From assembly GCF_022458985.1 (NCBI RefSeq), contig NC_061771.1, positions 28,760,001-28,824,000 on the forward strand: a DNA stretch of 64,000 nucleotides, read 5' to 3'. Origin of the DNA: Mugil cephalus (Eukaryota; Chordata; Actinopteri; Mugiliformes; Mugilidae). The stretch's first letter is position 1. Each line of letters starts with the position of its first letter. Shown here piece after piece: positions 1 through 16,650 of this stretch. The notes below the pieces were generated by a model. That model ran no database searches. It was given only the letters and a program-made list of their open reading frames with translations, and had not been told where the DNA came from. Position numbers and translations under genes: made by a program.

Positions 1-109
1 AAATGATGCCGGATAAATTCCTTTGGTTGTGTGAAAGAGTCATTACTACAGTTTAAATGGGTTCATTCAAGCAAAAGGCTTTCAGTAAACGTTTTTTTAT
101 TTCAAGGTA

Positions 110-560
110 CACCGATCAGGCATAACATTACGACCACCGTCCTGATACTGTGTAGGCCTCCCTTGTGCCTCCAAAACATTTGTGCCACATCGGAGGTTGG
201 ACATGGGCCTTCTGAGGGTGTTGTTTCTGGGGGGGTCATTGAGGGGCCTGTGTGAATCATCCCACAGATACTTGATCACTTTGGGATCTAGTGAATTTAG
301 AATCCAGGTCAACACCTTGTGTTGTTGTTCATGTTCTTTTGTTTGTTTGAAAAAAATGTGTTTGTGTCATGGGTTTGGGGTGGGGGGGGGGGCCCGGCCC
401 GGCCCCGTCTGGTCTAGGTGGGCGCTACATGTCTAAGTAACATCTACATGAATGAATGCCAGGTCCTAAAGTTTCCCAGGAGAACACTGAATCATCACAC
501 GATGGTTTAAATGTCATTTACTTCTCCTGTCGGTGGTCATAATGTTGTGGCAGACCGGTG
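110..560. mobile_element. TIR DNA transposon relic (Tc1/mariner-like, non-autonomous)
   Basis: The ends are imperfect inverted repeats. The left end reads CACCGATCAGGCATAACATT and the right end, reversed, reads CACCGGTCTGCCACAACATT. Each is flanked by a TA dinucleotide, as expected for Tc1/mariner target duplication. The interior has no intact transposase. Related sequence occurs at 42421-42847 and as a part copy near 30945-31085. The family name is not known to me; the class II assignment rests on the TIRs and TA flanks. Confidence 0.6.
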
Positions 561-562
561 TA

Positions 563-1260
563 TTACAATATCCCTCCAGGGAAAATTATTTTGTTTTATT
601 TTAGTTTTTTTTTTTGAGTGGGAGAAGCCATAAAGATTCTTACAGGAAAGGAGGATAAGAGGAAAAGATTAAATGTGAAAAATAAATAAATATAAATGAT
701 AATATAAATAAACTGGACCATTAGGGAGGTTTAGGTGTTCTGGGGCAGGTTATGGACCACATGCAGACGTGTGCTTGAATAGACAAAGTGTAAGCGCTTT
801 AAGCACCAATGAGGAGAAAACTGCTGCGTAAATGCAAAATAAGTTCTTGTGCATGGATTAATCAATGGAAACCTTTCAGAGAGAAACATGCTAAAGTTTG
901 ACTGGTCACGACGTCTCGGTTTGTTTTCATGGTCTTTACGCAGCCTGGCTCTGCTAAATAAATAGAATAAAACCAGTAGATTCAGACGTCAAACTAATCC
1001 ACTTTTTTTTTTTTTTTTTACAATTTCTTTAGCAAAATGAAAACTTAACTTTCCCATATAAACATATAAACACACACATATACATTTTCCCTCGACTGTA
1101 GCTTCTTTGCATTCGTTATTCAGCACAGCTGTCCTCTTAGGTGTTTTCTCATCTCTGCCATTTCTCAAAACCCCAACAAATGTATCAGCAGGACAATGTA
1201 AGCGCTGTCTTTTTCCTGAAGACCCATTGATAACTTCTTTTTTTTTTTTTTTTTTTTTTT
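563..1260. other. Intergenic DNA, no gene seen
   Basis: AT-rich sequence with poly-T runs near 1000-1020 and 1238-1260. No exon with a recognisable product was found on either strand. Confidence 0.5.
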
Positions 1261-1264
1261 CCCT

Positions 1265-1600
1265 TGCCCTTCTGGGCCTTTGAAGGTTTGGCTGGTCGCG
1301 GCTGAACTCTGGCCAGAAGGCATCTGTTACTCAACAACATCTGTTCCTGTTACTCTCTTTCTCCCAGCATGCCGAGGGACACGCAGGCTCTCCCAAGGGT
1401 GGCCCTTTTGTGTGGCCCATTGTCAATTCCATCATTGTCCGCTGAAGCCTGTTCACAGAAGGCTGCGGGGTTATAAACCCCTCCAGAGGCCGACTCTGCC
1501 CGGGCCCGTGATTTACAGTTATTTGTGTCCGGAGCACAATCGGCGCCTTTGTGGGGCAATTAAGAGAGATAACTGAGGGGAATTTAAAGAGGTGATTATG
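1265..1600. promoter_or_regulatory. Candidate neural enhancer downstream of the delta gene
   Basis: A block of complex sequence that stands out from the AT-rich flanks. It has two CATCTG (CAGATG on the other strand) E-boxes at 1321-1326 and 1339-1344, and two SOX-type CATTGT sites at 1418-1423 and 1433-1438. Proneural bHLH and SOX factors are established activators of vertebrate Delta genes. The enhancer call is an inference from motif clustering; no conservation test was possible. Confidence 0.3.
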
Positions 1601-2039
1601 GGGGAGTTTGTTTTACTGTGTGGTTGCTGCGCGTTCAGATGGGACAAAAAACTTTCGGGGGGGAAAAAGCTTTAAATATGAGTGGTGAAAAAAGACGTTT
1701 CTGGTGGAAGTGTTTTCCGTTGCTCGACACTGATGTGAATTTTAGAGCCATGAATTACCTGACTTGTTCTTTAGGAGGAGAAAGAGGAGTGGTAAATCTA
1801 GCGTAGGGACATTGTTTTTTATGAATAGGCCCCCTCTCCCGTCTCCAGGGAGACACTTTCAACTTCTGGCAGTAGCCAACAGCGTCACCATAGAAAAGCC
1901 CACTATGGGGTCGCCAAGGGAAGACAACAGATGTTACTGATTAACTTTGCTCACAGACCCCTAAAGAAGTGTTTTTTTGTGTGTGTGTGTGTGTTTTTTT
2001 CTGCTTGCAGACAGGAACAAAACAAGTTGGACGAAATTA
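1601..2039. other. Intergenic DNA, no gene seen
   Basis: Short unremarkable sequence with a GT-rich patch near 1979-1993. No supported coding exon. Confidence 0.4.
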
Positions 2040-3053
2040 AGATTTCACGTTTAGCAATATTTATTTGGAAAAATAGTCTTGGCTAATTCCTTCATTCAAA
2101 AACGGTAAAGGAAACGGTAACATAACAATTTGTACAGTACAAATCCCTCTTTAAATAACATTTTCTTAAAAAAACAAACAAAATTTATTTTTTTAAAAAA
2201 AAAAAAGTCCCATTGACCTGAAGTGCCTTTGCAAATATCATCATAAAAGCAACTTAAATAATCATAAACATCACAAATATACAATATAAAATTAAAAAAT
2301 AACACAAAAATCATTAAATTAACTTAAATTAAATCATAATTTTAAATCATAACTTTTTTCACGTTTTTTTTTTCTTTCTTTTACAAAAGGACAATCTGTA
2401 TCAAAAGCAACATTTATTTATGTATTCATTTTTTTTTTTTTAATTAAGACAAAAGTTTTCATGTCCCAAACAAGAAAAGAAAAAGAAATTGAACAATACT
2501 ATGTCATAAATGTTTTTTTGTTGTTTTTTGTTTTTTGTTGAGGGCTTCGGGAAGAAAACGCACTTCAGTTAAACACAGTGATCAAGAATACATACAGTCT
2601 TCACAGGTGTGGTGATGGGTGCACAGCCCATGTGAACAGCCTCGTGAAGAACAGGCCAGTATGGCCAAACATCCACCGTTTGATGCAGTTCCTGCGCTCA
2701 GCAACGGCATGTGGGCTAGAGAAGAGGCCTCGGGTGCAAATGTTGCAAAAGCAAAACTTGTTGCATCGCACGTTTTTGCCACACGGGACAATGTTCATTT
2801 ATATTTCTTTAATTTTTTTTAAATTTCTTTATTTTTTTTTTTTTACCCCTGCCAGTTCTTATCCCACAGGCCGCCGCTGCCTGCGCTTAGTTTCCAGTAG
2901 AGAACCAGCTCACTCTGAATATCAGTTAAACGTCTCAGTATCAGCAGCAGTCTCAAGGCGGGACACCTCCCCCTAGGGTTAGAGCAGCATCTGAAGGAGC
3001 ATAAAAACTCTCCCATAGAGCAAATGAGCAACGGGCAGCCCATTGGTGGCTCG
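2040..3053 (-). other. dld: Probable 3' UTR of the delta gene
   Basis: This is the continuation of the last exon after the TAA at 3054-3056. It is AT-rich with no coding potential. Several minus-strand AATAAA-type signals (TTTATT on the plus strand) occur; the one near 2059-2066 would give a UTR of about 1 kb. The exact cleavage site is a guess. Confidence 0.45.
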
Positions 3054-8083
<5,030 letters not shown>

Positions 8084-8589
8084 ATTAAATAAATACATAA
8101 TAATAAATAAATAAATAAAGTAAAAAGTCTCGGGGCTTGGCTTGTCCTCAGGATGCCTCCGGTTCAGTTCCTCTGGGGAAGATGCATTGAGCACGCGTCT
8201 GTCGCCTCACGGGGTTTTCTCATCAACTGCTGCGGCTGTCAGCCACGCCGCTTTCATTCATGTCCCGAGGAACAGCAGCAAAAAAACAAAAAGGAAAAAA
8301 GGGAAAAAAAAATCCCAAAGTAAATCCCAAACTTTAAAAACAAAAGTCGCAAAACACGATGCGTGAGAAGTAGAGAAGTCCTCCGGTTCCGTTATAAAGC
8401 GTTAATCCAGTGCGTAAAGAGGAAAAGAAAATGGTGAGTTCCTTGATGTTACAGCAAAAGAGTGACAATTTTTAGGAAGTAGGATACTTTTTTTTTTTGT
8501 GCGTGTGTGAAGGTCTTGGTCTAACCCAAGGACGGATTTGTCACTGGTCCAACATGCTTCCTTCTACCTCCCAATGTCTTTCCTCACTG

Positions 8590-8700
8590 TGAACTGTGCG
8601 TCTGTCTCCAGCCAAGGCCGCCTGCAGCCTGTTATATACGGCCTGACACATGCTATGGTAATAACATGCAAATGGGGGCCCCCTCCTCCTCCTCGTCGTC
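8590..8700 (-). promoter_or_regulatory. dld: Core promoter of the delta gene
   Basis: On the minus strand a TATATAAC box lies at 8638-8631, and an octamer (ATTTGCAT, POU-type) lies at 8673-8666, about 30 bp upstream. A start site near 8600-8608 would leave a 5' UTR of about 520 nt before the ATG at 8083. A second TATA-like TTTATAAC at about 8398-8391 is an alternative with a UTR near 290 nt. The assignment is inferred from motif spacing; no transcript evidence is available here. Confidence 0.5.
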
Positions 8701-11700
8701 CTCCTCCTCCTCCTACCCGTCTTCACCTCCCAATCTGGCCCGGCTCTCCACAATGGGATCCCATGCAAGTACCCCAACAGCCTCCCTATTCCTCCAGCAC
8801 ATATATCTGAGCTCAAAATGGGGTGAAAGTGTTTTGGCCGAATAAGAAGTGAAACTTTAAGGGACAGTTGTGTGACTCCTCCGGGCGGACTAACGGGACG
8901 TGCTGTGGCTGCCGCTGAATTAACTCGTTCGTGGCCACTGAAGGGAGCATTGTTTATAGAACATATCATTAATTTCTTTCTTTTTCTTTTTTCTTTTTTT
9001 TTTTTAAACTTAATGTGAGTGTTTAACATAAAACAAAGTCGACTGACTTATAATAGAAATATTTCTTAAAAAAAAAAAAAATCCCAGTTGCTAGATTTCC
9101 TCCTGGCATGTTACTGGGCGAATTGATCCATCCAGCTGTTGCCTCACTTGACAAACTTCTTTGTTTTGGGGCGTTTTGGGTGAAGTGCCAAAAAAAAAGT
9201 GTGTGAAGTTGATTCAGAAAGAGAGAAAAAGTGTTTCCTGGTGAAACCCTGACTCAGTTAATTGTTTATCAGCCCTCCTCTTCCTCCTCCTCCTTCTCCA
9301 TTTTCTCTTCCTCTTTTTTTCTCCTCAGTGTACACAACCTCCAATTTTTTGGTATTTCTGCCTGTGGGAAGAATTTGACGCTTTGAATCGACTCAAAAGA
9401 CCAAAAGAAAACATTCCTTGGCAGAGCTGCGTGATGAGGTAAACGACTCGAGGGGCTGGACTCCTGCTCTTCTATTTTCCTCTCCCCTTCTTCTCATTAT
9501 TCTTCGGGCTAAGATTAAAAAAAAAAAGAAAAAAAAGGCGTGTTTCAATGTATAGGTGTGTGTGTGCGCGCGTGGAGTCGCTCCCGTGGCCAACATGAGG
9601 AGGAACTTTTGTTATTGTGTGTGGGGAAGGAATAAGTTTGCTCTCTCTCTCTCTCTGTATCCCCCCCTCTCTCAGCTGTATGGTAATTCGGCCAGCACCT
9701 GCTCTCCCCTCAATAACAGCGAGCGCGCGCCTCCCTTAGCTGGGCGCGCGCCCACACATCATGGACACAATACTTTCCCTCCACACGCGCACACACACAC
9801 AACCACACTTTTCATTTCACATCAAACAAACTTTATTGGTCAAATATTGCATACATTTCCCCCTTTTCTCTTCCTCTTATTTAAATATTGACCAAAATCT
9901 GTGCAGAAAAAAAGCCATTATTTAAAATGTGGTTGCATGTGCATGTGCGCGCACGCACTGATCAGGAAAATGCGTGTATGTGTGTGTGTGGGTGGGTGGG
10001 GGCTGCTACTTAATTAGGTTCTTCATTGGATGTTTTTTTCTGCTGTATAACGGGGTATTTTGCTCACCGTGCGTAGCTTACATTGCGTCACTGTGTTCAG
10101 ATATGCACGTCACGGATGGTGTGTACATGCGTGTTTTTCTTCCTTTTTTTCTTCTTCTTGCGCCTCTGTTACCTGCTGCCGCCGCGCGTAACACGCACCA
10201 CACCCCACCCACCCACCAATTAAAGGAAGAAGAAGAAGTATCACGCTTTCTCCTTTTCACCCAGATTACCTTCACTTCTTACGTCACATCTCGGGGTTTG
10301 TGTGCCCCTAGTTACTGATTACCTCCAATCAATGGCAGCAACAACCAAACAAAGTCGCCCCCCACACACACATTAATAAACCTGTCCATCTCCTCTCATT
10401 TTTCAAACCAAACCCTGGATGAACCGTGACCATCGCAATTAACCCCCCCGATTCTTCTCCCCCGGAGAAAGGAGGGATCTCCTCGGTGTTTGAGGGAGTC
10501 TGCTCGGGATGTTTTACAACTTCTGTAAATGTTGATCGAGTCTCAGCTTGGTGCCACATTTGAGTGTTTTGACTCGCGGTTGTCAGAAGGTAAAATCGCG
10601 AAGACGTCCCCCCTCCGCTGAGATCCCAGGTTGTGTATTTTGGTGCCATGGTTGAAACTTCACTTGAATGGACCAGAAACCCAGTAAATTGACCTACAAA
10701 CAATGTGCACTGCACCAAACTGGACTGAAAATGCCTCCTCCCCATTAACCAATCCAAATTATTTTATGCGTTATCTGCGCACTTGACCACTGAAAAAGAA
10801 AACTAACTGACTAAAACCAGAACTGAGACACTGTTGTCGCTAGTTTCTGGCCCTAGTTTCTGTCCTCTCCCTTTTGGCCAGAGTGCTCCTGGCTGAGCCC
10901 TGGCTGTTTAACTAAAGTGCTACTGTAGGGGGCTGCTGTAGTTTAACTCCTGCCCACCAGTAGCTGCGTCAAACAAAAAAAAAAAGAAAAAAAAAAAGAA
11001 GGGTGACTCGGGGTCTGACTATTCATCCATTCTCTGCGCTTTAATTTCCATTGATTGTGAATGCAGGGAGGAGGGGGTCTTCAGTGAAGGACCACGACAC
11101 GCCTTCAGACGCGGAGAGACCCTTACAAGCCATCTGCCACTAACTACCCCTCCCCTACAAGTCCAGAAAACGACGTTTATTTCCCTGCTTCCCCTCCCTC
11201 CCTCCCTCCCTCCCTCCTCCGGCCCAAAGCGCACGTCTCTATGCGCTTCTGTCCACCGGGCTCCGTCTACACTCAACTGGAAGCATGTTAAAGGACCTGT
11301 AACGGTATGGGCCCTCCGGGGCCATATGGCGAGGGGGAAGCCAGGAGATTTTTTTTTTTCTTTTGGTCCCAGAAGAGGAGACGGCACATGGTCACTCGTG
11401 GGAACGTAAACACGGCGCGCATCACACGATATCGATCATAAGAAGCCGTGATTAGGGGAAGGGGAGGAGGGAGGGGAGTGATGATCAATCGATTTCTTTT
11501 CCACACAGATACACAGAGCTGAAAAATATTGTTGCATCTTCACCCCGAGTGAAAACTTTCTCCTCCTCCTCCTCCTCTGGCGCAGAGCGCTAAGATTGTC
11601 CCGTAACGGACCATGGTTGGTGGTTCAGATCCCTGAATGATGCTGAAGTACAGAACCAACGCTGCCATGGTTGGATGGATCTGGGAGGAGGGGGCAGGAG

Positions 11701-12050
11701 GGGAGGAAGTGGGTGTCTTTCAGAGGCCACCCCGTGCTTAAAATGTTTGGTGGAGCTGAAAGCCTGAACGAAATGGAAGGTTTTGAATCAGCAAGTTCAC
11801 GAGAGATGCTTTTACGCGCGCCTCCCCAAAGCCCCCAGATATACCCACGGATAAAAGCGGGCTTTAAGCGTGATGAAAAATAACTATAGTATCAAACACA
11901 GAAGTGAAATTAGTCTGGGAGGCTCAATACTGAGTTATGGATGCTTTATCTCACAACTCAAGTCTGAAATGAAGTGTTACTTGAATGTAGTCGGACTTCT
12001 TCATTATTTTGGGAACACGTGATTTAGTACTGGACCCGGACTATCTTCTT
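8701..12050. other. Intergenic DNA upstream of the delta gene
   Basis: No exon was recognised. It contains purine/pyrimidine-rich runs, for example CCT repeats near 8685-8712 and (CCCT)n near 11195-11217, CT repeats near 9640-9675, and GC-rich patches. Enhancers of the delta gene could lie here, but I see no single convincing site cluster. Confidence 0.4.
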
Positions 12051-12054
12051 GTTG

Positions 12055-12330
12055 GGGGGAATTGTCCTGTTCTACCTGCTGAAAGGCAGAGATCAACAGG
12101 CCCCTTTGTGTCCAGATCAGATTACTGTGGCCAGCTGCTGGCAGTGGGGGCCACTAGGCCAGATCCGCGTTTCCCCAGGGCTCTTCGGGGTTCCGAGGTT
12201 CCCCCACGGCTTCCCACGGCTCTCCGAGGCTCCCGGTCCGGGCTGCTGCCTCATTTGCATACGTTGCTGTTACTGGAGACGTGCTGAGCTTAAGTTTATG
12301 GGAAGAGTGCCGCAGTAATTACGCTGGGGG
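12055..12330. promoter_or_regulatory. Candidate enhancer with E-box, SOX, POU and homeobox sites
   Basis: Within about 275 bp there is a SOX-like CCTTTGTG at 12103-12110, a CAGCTG E-box at 12132-12137, a perfect octamer ATTTGCAT at 12253-12260, and a TAATTA core near 12315. Proneural bHLH with POU factors is an established input to Dll1 neural enhancers. Here the E-box and octamer are about 115 bp apart, not in the joined arrangement described for mouse, so the parallel is only partial. Confidence 0.3.
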
Positions 12331-13020
12331 CCCAGAGACGCGCCTGCGAGCGAGGAGTGTGTGTGTTGTAAGTGTGTGTGAGGAGGGGGTGGTGTGGGCG
12401 TGCGTGTGTGTGCGTATGTGCTGAGGGTCTGGGGACTTAAGGGGGAGGTAAAGAGGGAGCTGTACGTGGTCAGTCGCGTGCCAATGTTTATGAAAACACA
12501 TCTGCCGCGAACTCCGGCGTGACGCATCCCTACACGCGGGTCCTTGTGAATAAAATCGATCCCTCAACAACTGATACTATGAGCGACACGTTTACCCACA
12601 ACACACACGCATCTTGATGTTGACAGCGATCAGCCACGAGGAGCCAAAGATTATGAGCTCAAACAAACAGACAACCCAATGAAACGGTTGGTTATTATAG
12701 GAAGAGTACTGCAGCGGTTACAGAAATAATAAAAAAAATAAATAAAAAAATCGAAAGGCGTGTCCAGATATATCAGTTTCTTGGTGCAGAAGATACACAA
12801 AATTAATAGACACTAAAAATATGGGTATTAATAAAAAAATTATATATATATATTAAATTTGCCAGGCTTTGCATGTACAGGGCTACAAATATAGCAAAGA
12901 CACATATTTGTTTCCAGCAGGAATTGGAAGTAAATGTCACTGAAAGAGAAAAGAGATTAGGAGTGGGAGGAAACTTGGGAGAAATGGGGTTTTAGTGGAA
13001 AGTAAAGATGCGATGACTCG
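12331..13020. other. Intergenic DNA, no gene seen
   Basis: GT-rich sequence at 12357-12420, then AT-rich low-complexity sequence. No coding exon supported. Confidence 0.4.
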
Positions 13021-14160
13021 CAATAAGTCTTTTACAGCGCTGTGAGGAATTGTGGCCCACTCATCTTAAAAAAAAGAAAAAAAAAAGGGAAAAAAAGAGC
13101 CACATGGGAGGGGACCTTGACTAGGCCACTCCAAAGCCTTCAAGATTTTTTATTTATTTTTATTTTTATTATTGGTAGACAGCACAATTCATGGTCCCAT
13201 TTATCACAGTAAGTCTTCCAGGTCCTGAAGCAGCAAAACATCCCCAGACCATCACATTACCACCACCAGAATTTACTGTTGTATTCTTCCACAGAGTTTT
13301 TTCTCATAAGTCTTCGGGATCATCAAGATGTTTTCTGGTAAAACTGAGACAAGCCTTTATGTTCTTGTTGCTCAGCAGTGATTTTGATCTTTTTTGCCCC
13401 GTCTCCTTCTGATGGTGGAGTCATGAACACTGACCTTAACTGAGGTAAGTGAGAACCTGCAGCTCTTTGCCTGTTGTTGTGGGGTCTTTTGTGACCTCTT
13501 GGATGAGTCATCTTTGAGCTTTTGGGGTAATTTTGGTCAGCCGGCCATGGACCACTGTTCAATGTTTTCACCATTTGTGACAAATGGCTCTCACTGTGGT
13601 TTGCCGGAGTCCCAAAGCTTTAAAAATGGCTTTATCACCTTTTTCCAGAATGATAGATCTCGATTACTTTCTTTCTCATTTGTCTGTGAAGGTTCTCAGT
13701 CATCCAGGTCATGGTAATCTAAAATGCATTGAATAGTCCAGCTGCCCTTATTCAACACCTTTTGGATTCTTTCTCATTTGTTCCTGAATTTCTTTGGATC
13801 TCGGCACGACGTCTAGTTTTTGAGGATCTTTTTGTCTACTTCACTTTGTCAGGCAGGTCCCATTGAAGTGATTTTTTGACTGAGAACAGGTGTGGCCGTA
13901 ATCAGGCCTGGGTGTGGCCAGAGAAATTGGACTCAGTTGTGGTATGTTTTAACAGGAGGGACACTCACTTTTTCAGATTTTGTTTCCCCTTAATGATAAA
14001 AAAACCGACCCTTCATTTAAAAATGCGTTTTGTATTTAGTTGTGTCATCTCAGTTTTATATGTTTGATGATCTGAAACACTGACAAACAACAAACATGGG
14101 GGAAAAAAAAGAGAAATCAGGAATGGGGCCAACATTTTTCACATCACTGTAGCGCGCACA
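13021..14160 (-). mobile_element. Degraded Tc1/mariner transposon
   Basis: Read on the minus strand, the sequence follows the fish Tc1-like transposase gene in order but with frameshifts and internal deletions. Recognisable DNA includes the segment encoding the start of the paired-type DNA-binding region near 13640-13850 and the catalytic-region stretch near 13180-13330. No open frame survives, so it cannot encode an active transposase. An 84-bp insertion interrupts it at 13683-13766. Confidence 0.8.
13669..13780. mobile_element. Nested short insertion with 14-bp target duplication
   Basis: The direct repeat TTCTTTCTCATTTG occurs at 13669-13682 and 13767-13780, and the transposon sequence is continuous across one copy. 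The 84 bp between them resembles the 3' end of a fish retroelement (a segment containing CCAGGTCATGG). The element class is uncertain; the target-site duplication is seen directly. Confidence 0.7.
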
Positions 14161-14800
14161 AAAAACAGTGTTGTTTGTGGTTCTGAAACAGCAATAGAAA
14201 CTTTTTATTCAAGAGAACAGCTGTTAAAATATTCTACTGTGTCCCACATGGGGTTTATTTGCATTCAGGGCACAACATTTATATATGATCTGAAGAGTGC
14301 GATGAGGACGCATGTGGAGACGCATGTTAATGTCAGGTGTGAACACCGGTACTTTAAGCTGGCCACTTGAGATCCGATTGCCCAATTTGGAGGTTAATGA
14401 AAGATCTGAACTGGGCCTGTGTGATCTTTGATGTACCTCAATCTCCTCCCTCTGTACCTTAAGCCTGTCACTTGTGATCAGATCACGCAGGATGTGCAGA
14501 GGGCAGTAGCTGTGACATTAGCTTTCAGATCAAACTATAAAACAGCCTCAGAGTTTGCAGAGTGACTCAAGCTTTGTTCTGCTTTCATTTATTCATTTTT
14601 TTTTTCTGATGGCATTTACAGACCTGGTGCTGGTGGCTGGAAATATTTCTACTGTCCAAGATTACAACCACAATCATAAAGTAATAAGATAGAGGCGAGG
14701 ATGAGTATACTAAGTTTAGTTTGATAGGTGATCTTAATAAGCCACAAATCAAATACAATAAAACCAGCAACACACGTGCAGACACGACATTATAGATAGA
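14161..14800. other. Intergenic DNA, no gene seen
   Basis: Unremarkable AT-rich sequence. Nothing coding was supported on either strand. Confidence 0.4.
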
Positions 14801-15450
14801 CAGACAAAAATATACTGATATCTATGTTTATATGACTATTTATACTCAGTTTTCTAAGTTTGCAAAAATTAAACTTAAAGTAGTGATCTTCAATACCTCA
14901 GTTTTCCTTTCTGATCCGATACTGAGTAAAATTCAGGCTGGTTTCGGTGATACCATGTAAATACAGTCTAATGTGTCTGGTAAAACTAATAAAGTGGTGT
15001 ATTTCAAATCATAACTTCATGAAGAATACAGGACATCAGAGTAATTTATCTGTTTATTTTAAACTCTGAAGTATATTGAGGTAGTGGCCTCATTTACTAT
15101 GGTTGAGCTAATACAACAACAGAAAAACTAACCGACACACAAAAAGACAAAAATATGTTGATATCTATGTATATATGTCTAATTAAACTCAGTTTTCTAA
15201 GTCTGACTGAAAGTAGTGATGTTCAATTTCCTTTCTGATCCGATACGGAATAAAATTCAGGCTGGTATCGGCGATACCGATCCGATATCAATATTAATGT
15301 GTCTGGTAAACCTAAAAAAGTGGTGTATTTCAAATCATAACTTCATGAAGAATAAAAGACATCAGAGTAATTTATTTATTTTAAACTCTGAAGTATATTG
15401 AGGTAGTGGCCTTATTTACTATATAGCCGAGCTGATACAACAACAATAGA
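14801..15450. repeat. Tandem pair of a ~324-bp repeat
   Basis: Two consecutive diverged copies. The shared CTGATCCGATAC starts at 14911 in the first and 15235 in the second. Long shared stretches follow, such as GTGGTGTATTTCAAATCATA and ACTCTGAAGTATATTGAGGT. The GATACCGATCCGATATC style resembles non-autonomous fish DNA transposons, but the family is not identified. Confidence 0.75.
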
Positions 15451-16080
15451 ACCAAACAGAGGACACAATCATACTAAATATGTGAAAGTTGTGTTGCCAC
15501 AACTCAACAGTTTATTTACTTTCCACTGAGTTCCTACATTACCTCCAATGACTGAAGTATCGAAAGTATCGATATTTTGATTTGAGAATGGATTTTAGAG
15601 TCTAAAGAGTTGGTATCATCAGTAACTTAAAGTAATCCACTGACTGGACTTTGAGGAGGTGTGATGCTGCCATTTATGCATTTTTAAATTAGAACTATTG
15701 CTATACATTTGAAACAAGGCTCTACAACGTCAGTTTTGGCACCACAGTCGTAAATTTTGGAGCCTGTTCCTCCATAGGAATTAATTTCAAAGTGTCTGTT
15801 TTTGGCAGATCAACTTTTAATGTCCTCCTCTCTGAGCAGCATTAAGTGAGGGCATTGTTTTAAAATGCCAACGCCAACCTTAGCACATCTTTTCATTATA
15901 TCCTAAAATAAATTCTAAACCTTTTGAACGAACAAGACGTCAGTTGAATATGTCTGACGTTTAGTTGAACTTTAAAACCTGCCATTAAGTGCGGTTTACG
16001 CCTCTGAGGGACGTAGACGGTGGTGTGAGTCATTTATACTTGTGCGCTCGTCAGTCTGGTTCGCTCTGTAACGACACCAC
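15451..16080. other. Intergenic DNA, no gene seen
   Basis: AT-rich sequence without recognisable exons or ordered repeats. Confidence 0.4.
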
Positions 16081-16650
16081 CTAAACACTAGTCACGGCTG
16101 TGTCTTTTGTGCCTGTCGGCTTAATTTGTGTTTGTGCTTTCTGCTTCCCTTTCCTCAACAACGGCGGCAGAAACTTTTGCTGAAAGTGTTCCAGAGACCT
16201 CCGACCCTCATCAGTTAACGTTTCCCCTGTGTGCTCCATCTTTATTGATAGAAAACAATCAATTTGAAAACTGTGGCGATGGAGAAGCGGAAACACGCTG
16301 CGACCAAGAGGACCAATCAGAGCCCTGGCTGAGGCGTAGTTAGTCTTATTAGCATCGGTCTTCATCATATGTCATGTGACACTCTTCACAACTGGAGCAG
16401 GTGGATTTTGGGTTCTTGGTCACCTCCTTCACTAAGGATGTACTGGACACTCAACTCAAGAGTCACTGTGATTTCAAACTTCCTCTATTTTGCATTTATC
16501 AAATGAATCTTTCTTCTGAGAACTTCGATGTGTAATGAAGACGAGTTATTATCAAACGTCTGTGCCTCTGAACCTCCTCAGTTAACCTTTCCTCGATGCG
16601 TTCCGTCTTTATTGGTCCAAAACAACAAATTTGAAAATTGCAGAGATGGA
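16081..16650 (+). repeat. Dispersed repeat family, plus-oriented copies
   Basis: Two versions of one module (CAGTTAACNTTTCC followed by a TCTTTATTG core and CAATTTGAAAA) occur at about 16200-16275 and 16573-16640. They are separated by a segment containing ACACTCAACTC and AATCTTTCTTCTGAGA. The same modules recur inverted at 19580-20190, and one recurs at 28880-29010. No open frame is conserved among the copies. Confidence 0.65.
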
